Of a stretch of DNA of 64,000 nucleotides, positions 56,512 through 64,000 are shown in pieces. This stretch comes from JBGPEQ01 sp050180895 (lineage in GTDB: Bacteria; Pseudomonadota; Alphaproteobacteria; Dongiales; Dongiaceae). The notes beneath the pieces are model-generated. The model did not search any database. It was not told the DNA's origin and worked only from the letters and a program-made list of their open reading frames with translations. A program made the translations under genes and the position numbers. Where the stretch lies: positions 62,001 through 126,000 of the forward strand of contig JBFXDS010000011.1 in NCBI GenBank assembly GCA_050180895.1, written 5' to 3'. Each line of letters starts with the position of its first letter. Position 1 is the stretch's first letter.

Positions 56512-57180
56512 ATGGCCATTCTTCATCGATCGACCGCACTGAGTGCCGCCGGCGGCATGCTGGCGCTTGCATTGATTGCAAGCTCCTCCGTGCTCGGCGG
56601 CGACTTTCAGCAACTGGCGCAAGCAGTCGGCGGCGGCACGTCTGCGCGCGATCAGAGTGCCATCGGTCAATCGACTCCGGCGTTCAGCTCCAATCCCACG
56701 CCGGCATTGGGGTCGCCGACCCCAGCCTTCGGGTCGACGGCAACGCCGGCGTTCGGCCGCTCGCCCACCTCGGCCTTCGGCAACGGCAGCGCAGGCGAAG
56801 AGACGGGCTCGGGGAGCGGCGATGCGACCGTCGGCACGGGAGATCAGACGGAGGGCGCGGCTTCGGCTGCACCCGACGCAGCGGTCGCAGCGGAAGACGG
56901 GGTCGCTGCTCCCTCCGCCTCCGCGCGGACATCATCCGCACGGTCGGTGACGGCCGAAGGACGGGCATCCGTGAACTCCCGTGTTGGCGATGGCACGCGC
57001 GCCCTGCGGACGACGCGGCGAACCGACGTCGTCGTCGACGGTGCCGGCGGCGCGGACTTCAGGATGCTGCCGGCCGCGCCGACGGGCGACCGCACAACGC
57101 CGGCCTTCATCATCACAAACGGTCGCACAACGACGCTGCCGGCCGGCGCCCTGCAGTCCGGCACCATAACCCTGCCGTAG
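56512..57180 (+). CDS. Secreted low-complexity Ala/Thr/Gly/Ser-rich protein
   Basis: A 222-residue protein; ATG 56512 follows GGGAGAATCTC. The N-terminus has a signal-like core (MLALALIASSSVLGG). The middle has degenerate repeats of about 8 residues with core TPAFG or SPTSAFG, and the rest is low-complexity Ala/Gly/Thr sequence. No domain recognised. Its stop TAG is directly followed by the first base of the clpB stop on the opposite strand, so the two genes converge with no gap. Confidence 0.6.
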   Translation: MAILHRSTALSAAGGMLALALIASSSVLGGDFQQLAQAVGGGTSARDQSAIGQSTPAFSSNPTPALGSPTPAFGSTATPAFGRSPTSAFGNGSAGEETGSGSGDATVGTGDQTEGAASAAPDAAVAAEDGVAAPSASARTSSARSVTAEGRASVNSRVGDGTRALRTTRRTDVVVDGAGGADFRMLPAAPTGDRTTPAFIITNGRTTTLPAGALQSGTITLP

Positions 57181-59772
<2,592 letters not shown>

Positions 59773-59851
59773 CTTCTTCTGCCCTCTGCCATCGGCGCCC
59801 GATAGTGCCGGCACGCCAAGGCGATGCGTTGACGAAGATCAACTGGGCTGG

Positions 59852-59881
59852 ATATGGGGCGTTCAGGCGCAGGCGCAAGGG
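59852..59881 (-). promoter_or_regulatory. RpoH (sigma-32)-type promoter of clpB
   Basis: On the minus strand, CCCTTGCG (59881-59874) and CCCCATAT (59859-59852) are 14 bases apart. This closely fits the heat-shock consensus CTTGAA ... CCCCATnT and sits about 80 bases before the clpB start. Confidence 0.8.
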
Positions 59882-59929
59882 CACCGCGGCAACGCGACTC
59901 TACTTCAGAAGAGGCAGAGGCGGGAGCGC

Positions 59930-60364
59930 TCAGGCCTCCGCGGGGTCTTCCGCCGGGTCGTAGGGTTCCTCGGCCGGGCCGACGACATCGCGGCGGCGGT
60001 CGTTCTGCTGTGGCTGCTCGCCGCCGCCGGCACCGTCGGCCGAGCCCTCGGCGCCGGGGTTCTGTCCGTCCGGCCGCTGTCCCTGACGGAACCGGCCGTT
60101 GTTGCCGTGGTCGCCGCCGTTGAGATTGATGATGCGGTAATAGTGCTCGGCATGCTGGTAGTAGTTCTCGGCGGCGATCCGATCTCCGGCCGAAGCGGCG
60201 TCGCGCGCCATCGCGAGATACTTCTCCAGCACCTGATAGGCATTGCCGCGGATGCGGACATCCGGGCCGTTGCTGTCGAAGGTCTGTTGGCGCGGATTGC
60301 CGCCGCCATGCTGGCGGCGCGGGCCGCGGCCACGCGAGCGCCTGTTATTGGGTCCTTGTCTCAT
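59930..60364 (-). CDS. DUF4167-domain protein
   Basis: A 144-residue protein. The conserved block RGNAYQVLEKYLAMARDAASAGDRIAAENYYQHAEHYYRI is the DUF4167 domain (about residues 38-78), preceded by a basic Arg/Gly-rich tail and followed by a Gly/Gln/acidic disordered tail. The family is almost confined to Alphaproteobacteria and often lies beside prmC and clpB. It may bind RNA or the ribosome, which is inference. Confidence 0.9.
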   Translation of the reverse strand: MRQGPNNRRSRGRGPRRQHGGGNPRQQTFDSNGPDVRIRGNAYQVLEKYLAMARDAASAGDRIAAENYYQHAEHYYRIINLNGGDHGNNGRFRQGQRPDGQNPGAEGSADGAGGGEQPQQNDRRRDVVGPAEEPYDPAEDPAEA

Positions 60365-60524
60365 CGTCCCATCGCTTCAGGTAACCGGCCCGATGCCCCT
60401 GCTCGAGGCTGCTGCGCCGCTCGACTGTCGGCCGTTCGACGCGACTGAACCGAGGCGACTATTGGGGGTCAACCGGGGCGCCCATGGCGCCAGGGCCTTC
60501 GCGGCCCGTTCTGTCATCGTCACC

Positions 60525-61451
60525 CTAGACGGGAATGGTTCGCTTTCCAACCGTTTTTTTCAACCCCGGGCCGGCTTCGCTTGTTGACGAAAATCCTGAG
60601 GGATTCCATTGCAGTACGAGGCAGCGTGGCCGACCCGACAAATCATGGCGGAGGGCGGCGCGGCGGAAGCCCCCGGCGGCGAACAGCGCGGCCACCGAAT
60701 CGCTTTGGCCGGCGCCGATCTCGAGCAGGAGAGGCGCCTGCGGCCCCAGGAACCCGGCGATGCCGGCGGCGATGGCGCGATAGGCATCGAGGCCGTCGAG
60801 GCCGCCGTCCAGGGCAAGACGCGGCTCGTGCTGCGCCACCTCCGGCATCAGCGCCTCGATCTCCGCGCGCGGGATGTAGGGCGGATTGCTGACCACGAGG
60901 TCGAATGACCCGGCGAGCCCGGCGGTCCAATCGCCGCGCCGGAAGGCGGCGCGATCGGCGAGACCGAGGGCAGCGGCATTGACGCGGGCGACCGCGAGCG
61001 CCGCCTCGCTGCAGTCGATCCCGAGGCCGGTCGCCTGCGGCAGCTCGTGCAGCAGGGCCAACAGCAGGCAGCCCGTGCCAGTGCCGAGGTCGAGGATCCG
61101 CAGCGGCGCGGCGCGGTCGGCAACACGGGCGAGGGCGGCTTCGACCAGGGTCTCGCTGTCGGGGCGCGGGTCGAGCGTATCCGCGGTAACGCGGAAGCGG
61201 AGTCCCCAGAACTCGCGGCGCCCGACCAGCTGCGCGACGGGCTCGCGGCGGCAGCGGCGCTCGAGCAGTTCGAGGAAGCGCGCCTCCTCAGCGGCGGCGA
61301 GTGCGCGTTCCGGATGGGCAATGAGGGCCGGCCCGTCGAGCCTCAGGACATCGCCCAGGAGGAGCCGCGCGTCGAGGCGCGCGCTGTCGATGCCGGCGGC
61401 GCGCAGCCGGCGCATCGCCTCTTCCAGAACGGCGGCGACCGTCGCGCTCAT
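60525..61451 (-). CDS. prmC: PrmC, release-factor glutamine methyltransferase
   Basis: A 308-residue enzyme that methylates the GGQ glutamine of RF1 and RF2. The N-terminal helical domain (AAGIDSARLDARLLLGDVL) is followed by the SAM-binding motif ILDLGTGTGCLLLALL and the catalytic motif VVSNPPYIP. Start ATG 61451 begins MSATVAAVLEEAMRR. A tail beyond the usual end (PSGFSSTSEAGPGLKKTV) is present. prfA, usually next to it, is not upstream here; repeat-rich DNA occupies that place. Confidence 0.95.
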   Translation of the reverse strand: MSATVAAVLEEAMRRLRAAGIDSARLDARLLLGDVLRLDGPALIAHPERALAAAEEARFLELLERRCRREPVAQLVGRREFWGLRFRVTADTLDPRPDSETLVEAALARVADRAAPLRILDLGTGTGCLLLALLHELPQATGLGIDCSEAALAVARVNAAALGLADRAAFRRGDWTAGLAGSFDLVVSNPPYIPRAEIEALMPEVAQHEPRLALDGGLDGLDAYRAIAAGIAGFLGPQAPLLLEIGAGQSDSVAALFAAGGFRRAALRHDLSGRPRCLVLQWNPSGFSSTSEAGPGLKKTVGKRTIPV

Positions 61452-62038
61452 GCCGCGGACGCGCGGCCGGCGGCGAGGGCCGACAACGAAAATGACGGAT
61501 GGACCCCATGCCCAGCGGAGACGATCGCTGGACGACGCGCGACCGGCCGGACCGGCATGGTCCTCCGACGCGAAAACAAAGTTACGCATGGCCGGTGGAC
61601 CGCCGGAAAACCGCCGTCGGCCAAAAAAGCGACGATGAACCCCATGTCCAGCGAAGACCGGGGCATCCAGCGATCCAACGGGGTTGAGTTCACACGATGC
61701 GGAACAGGTCCGGCGAGGCGGCCGTTCGTCATGGCCAACGGGCGGCGGGGGCCGCCGCGGGGCGCGGCCAGGAAATCGGCCGGGCGGGTGCCGTTCTTCA
61801 GAGGACCACGCCGGCGAAACGGAAGGGCGATGGGAGCGGAGAGCGTGGGAAATGACGGATGGACCCCATGCCAAGCGGAAATCGGACCGACCGGCATGGC
61901 GGAGGCGGCGGGGTCAACGAGATTTTCGGGACGATCGAGCACGGAGCCTCTGGGAAGCCTTTGATTTGCGCCACAGAACATATAGGGTACATCGCATGGG
62001 CATCAAGACCCTGACGGACCTGTGGGACCCGTACGACC
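61452..62038. repeat. REP-like repeat-rich intergenic region upstream of prmC
   Basis: Contains a 27-base sequence beginning AATGACGGATGGACCCC at 61491-61517, found again at 61851-61877, exactly 360 bases away, with one mismatch (CCC/CCA before AGCGGA). Both are followed by a GACCGGCATGG-type segment that can pair back with CCATGCC. A related unit (CCCATGTCCAGCGAAGACCG, 61642-61661) lies between. This has the look of the palindromic intergenic repeats of alphaproteobacteria. Long open frames over it are produced by the repeats, not genes. Confidence 0.65.
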
Positions 62039-62740
62039 CTAGATCTCGCTGTTCTTCTCGGCGAAGTAGTCGGCATAAGTCGGCCCGCCGATGTCGGACC
62101 ACAGGAGGCGGAAGCCGGTGCGCTCCAGCAGGCACTCGACGATCCAGGCGAAGGTGCTGTGCTCCTCGCGGACATGGGTGGCGACCTCGGCGCGAGGATA
62201 GCCGGTGTTGGCCAGCATCCAGCCGATCCAGCCTTCGATGGCCTGCGGCGCTTCCGCCGGGGCGAAGGAGAAGACGACGTCGCGGAGGAACAGGCGGCCG
62301 CCCGGCTTCAGCATCCGGTTCACGCGGACCAGGGCCATGGCCTTCCAGAAGTCCGGCAGATGATGGAAGGCGAACTTGGTGGTGACGAGATCCAGCGTCC
62401 GTGGGCCGGGATCGAAGCTGAGGAACCCGGCCTGCACCGGCCGGATGTTGGTCAGCCCCGCGGCCGCCGCGCGCGCCTCTGTCCGGGCCAGCATCGCCGC
62501 GGACACGTCGACGGCATGGACGCACGCTGACCGCCGCGCCGCCTCGCAGGCCAGGAGGCCCGTCCCGCAGCCGATGTCAGCGACGTGGTGCGTCGGCTCA
62601 ACGCCGATGCGGTCGAGCAGCGCGCGGTCGGCCGCGGGGTCGTCGTTCTGCCGGTCGTCATAGGTGGCGACCTGGCCGGCGTCGGCGAAATCGATCCCGA
62701 CCTGCCGCAGGTCATCATAGAACCAGTCCGGGCGGCTCAC
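62039..62740 (-). CDS. Class I SAM-dependent methyltransferase
   Basis: A 233-residue methyltransferase. The start GTG 62740 begins SRPDWFYDDLRQVG and has GAGGAG about 15 bases upstream; the longer frame runs into the intergenic region. SAM binding is shown by HVADIGCGTGLLACEAAR and the acidic VDVS; later TKFAFHHLPDFWKA and LKPGGRLFLRD are motifs of UbiE/UbiG-type enzymes. Substrate unknown; the tyrosine-rich C-terminus GPTYADYFAEKNSEI is unusual. It is divergent from the DUF4406 gene. Confidence 0.88.
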   Translation of the reverse strand: MSRPDWFYDDLRQVGIDFADAGQVATYDDRQNDDPAADRALLDRIGVEPTHHVADIGCGTGLLACEAARRSACVHAVDVSAAMLARTEARAAAAGLTNIRPVQAGFLSFDPGPRTLDLVTTKFAFHHLPDFWKAMALVRVNRMLKPGGRLFLRDVVFSFAPAEAPQAIEGWIGWMLANTGYPRAEVATHVREEHSTFAWIVECLLERTGFRLLWSDIGGPTYADYFAEKNSEI

Positions 62741-62903
62741 CGCAGGATTCGCTCCTCGTAACGTCTGGGCGGAGATCGCCCTTGCCGACTTCGTCCCAAG
62801 CCTAGCGGAGGACTTCAGGTGGCCGGTAGCCCCCGCGAGCACCCTGGCCTCCCGGCCCGCCGCTTGCGACGATGCGCTCCGCAGCGGGACGGAGGCATGC
62901 GCG

Positions 62904-63248
62904 ATGTGGATCATGGTGTCGGGACCCTATACGGCGGGCGGCGCCGACGCGGCCCGGCGGGCCGAGAACCTGCGGACGCTGAACAAGGCGGCCGTGGCCC
63001 TGCTTCGCGCCGGGCATGTGCCGGTGATTGGCGTGAACATGGCCCTGCCCATGATCGAAGCGGCCGGCGGCGGCGCGTCGGCCCATCGCGACATCATGAT
63101 GCCGCTCTCCCTGGCCCTGGCGGAGCGCTGCGACGCCTGCCTCCGGCTCGGTGGGTCGTCGCAGGGCGCCGATGACGAGGCGGCGCGGTTCGCGGCCAAC
63201 GGCCGCCCCGTCTACCGCAATCTGGAGGAGATTCCCGTCCCGAGCTGA
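62904..63248 (+). CDS. DUF4406-like protein
   Basis: A 114-residue small protein starting at ATG 62904 with GGAGGC upstream. The N-terminus MWIMVSGPYTAGGADA resembles the nucleoside 2-deoxyribosyltransferase-like DUF4406 domain, and the tail ALAERCDACLRLGGSSQGAD fits a nucleotide-handling fold. Function is unknown. It is divergent from the methyltransferase. Confidence 0.75.
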   Translation: MWIMVSGPYTAGGADAARRAENLRTLNKAAVALLRAGHVPVIGVNMALPMIEAAGGGASAHRDIMMPLSLALAERCDACLRLGGSSQGADDEAARFAANGRPVYRNLEEIPVPS

Positions 63249-63434
63249 CCGCCGGCGATGCAGTGCGAAGACATCCACAATCTTTCGGCAATCGGGCCGA
63301 GGGAAGGCCATGCGGCAAGCCGAACCCGATCGCCACCTCAACACGCCGCCGCCAGCATCTGTCGCGACTGTTCAGCGGCCGAGGCGGTGGCTGGTCGCCG
63401 CGACGGCTTCCGCATTCCGCTGTCCGAAGACGCT

Positions 63435-64000
63435 TCAGTTGGCCAAGCCGTAGCGATTAGCCTCCTCGAACAGCCGGATCGTCTTTTCCACGCTGTACGG
63501 CTGCTCGAGCAAAGTTTCCGGGTCCCACTCGCTTCGCGGTATGCCGAAGAAATCGCCGCCGTAGACGTGAATCGCGCCACTCAAACGCGGGATCGGGTTC
63601 GTAACCGAGTGCACGATGTCGGGCCCCAGCGGGATGGCGTCGGCGGCTGCGAGCGCCCTGGCCCCGGCGGCTTCGATCTTGCCGCCGGGTTCATCATGGA
63701 TGCGGCGCCAGAAGATGTTGTCCTCGCGGCCGAGATAGACTCCGATGATCGCCCACATCCGGTGGTTATGCGGCATGACGGTCATGCGCGGCGCCCAGAT
63801 TACGTTGAGAATCGTCAGATCACTCGAGTGATGGAGCTTGCGAACCTCCGCGCGTTTCGGCTCGCCCAACACGCGCAAGAGGGCCGCAGGTTCGGCCACA
63901 ACGCGCGCCACGACCTCTCGCATGGCCTTTTGCGGGGTTCCGTCCTGCAAAGCAGTCCGACAGTCGGCGATGAACTCATCCAGATCGAACGACGATGTCT
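63435..64000 (-). CDS. Cupin / cysteine dioxygenase-like protein, 5' end outside window
   Basis: The frame is open to the right edge, so the N-terminus is missing; about 188 residues are seen. The metal site is MPHNHRMWAIIGVYLGREDN (two histidines and a glutamate in cupin spacing), with VHSVTNPIPRLSGAIHVYGG holding the third histidine of a CDO-like motif. Resembles predicted metal-dependent double-stranded beta-helix enzymes near cysteine dioxygenase, without clear substrate residues. A TTG at 63950 could be mistaken for a start, but family-like sequence continues upstream. Confidence 0.75.
   Translation of the reverse strand, partial: TSSFDLDEFIADCRTALQDGTPQKAMREVVARVVAEPAALLRVLGEPKRAEVRKLHHSSDLTILNVIWAPRMTVMPHNHRMWAIIGVYLGREDNIFWRRIHDEPGGKIEAAGARALAAADAIPLGPDIVHSVTNPIPRLSGAIHVYGGDFFGIPRSEWDPETLLEQPYSVEKTIRLFEEANRYGLAN

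Noticed and set aside
61448..61981. 177-codon frame with the repeated words HGVHPSF
   Set aside because: It is the translation of intergenic repeat units, and lacks an SD.

Overview
The window is high-GC chromosomal DNA of an alphaproteobacterium, most likely Hyphomicrobiales (Rhizobiales). The evidence is a 16S-tRNA-Ile-tRNA-Ala-23S-5S-tRNA-fMet operon, a prmC / DUF4167 / clpB neighbourhood and a DUF992 gene. Roughly the first 48 kb is accessory catabolic DNA. The last 16 kb is housekeeping DNA.

Region 1 (1-20.9 kb) is rich in short-chain dehydrogenases (four intact SDRs and one internally deleted pseudogene), cupins, two AbrB-type membrane transporters and a tripartite tricarboxylate transporter (binding protein at 7.1 kb, TctB and TctA at 11.9-13.9 kb). 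It also holds a glutaredoxin-DinB fusion and a large alpha/beta hydrolase. It ends in a compact overlapping operon larA-larC-larE-larB, which encodes a nickel-pincer-nucleotide racemase/epimerase and all three cofactor-building proteins, closed by a strong hairpin. The context suggests uptake of an organic or sugar acid, epimerisation at a 2-hydroxy centre and NAD(P)-dependent oxidation. The substrate cannot be read from sequence.

Region 2 (20.9-24.7 kb) is a lower-GC patch with two small uncharacterised genes, short repeats, a TcuA-like FAD dehydrogenase and an IS3-family orfA scar fused to the end of that gene.

Region 3 (24.7-35.1 kb) is a nine-gene operon on the minus strand, opposite a LysR regulator. 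It encodes a polar amino acid type ABC transporter (binding protein, two permeases, ATPase) mixed with a BisC/TorZ-type molybdoenzyme, an isopenicillin-N-synthase-like 2OG-Fe(II) oxygenase, a desaturase-like membrane di-iron enzyme, a PhnZ/MIOX-like HD protein and an AhpD/CMD-like protein. This looks like an uptake-and-oxidation pathway for an unknown small amino-acid-like compound.

Region 4 (35.2-48.2 kb) is a peptide/opine-type ABC transporter locus with a mandelate-racemase-family enzyme, a DddP-like M24 protein with an altered metal site, a creatininase-family amidohydrolase, an Ldh-type dehydrogenase, a DapA-like lyase, an aspartoacylase-like deacylase and a GntR/FadR regulator. A perfect 14-bp palindrome lies in the regulator/lyase promoter, and a strong-SD 12-codon ORF precedes the lyase gene.

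Region 5 (48.3-64 kb) holds the rRNA operon with a recognisable promoter, an M23 peptidase, DUF992, a low-complexity secreted protein, clpB with an RpoH-like promoter, DUF4167, prmC, REP-like repeats, a methyltransferase, a DUF4406 protein and a truncated cupin/CDO-like gene.
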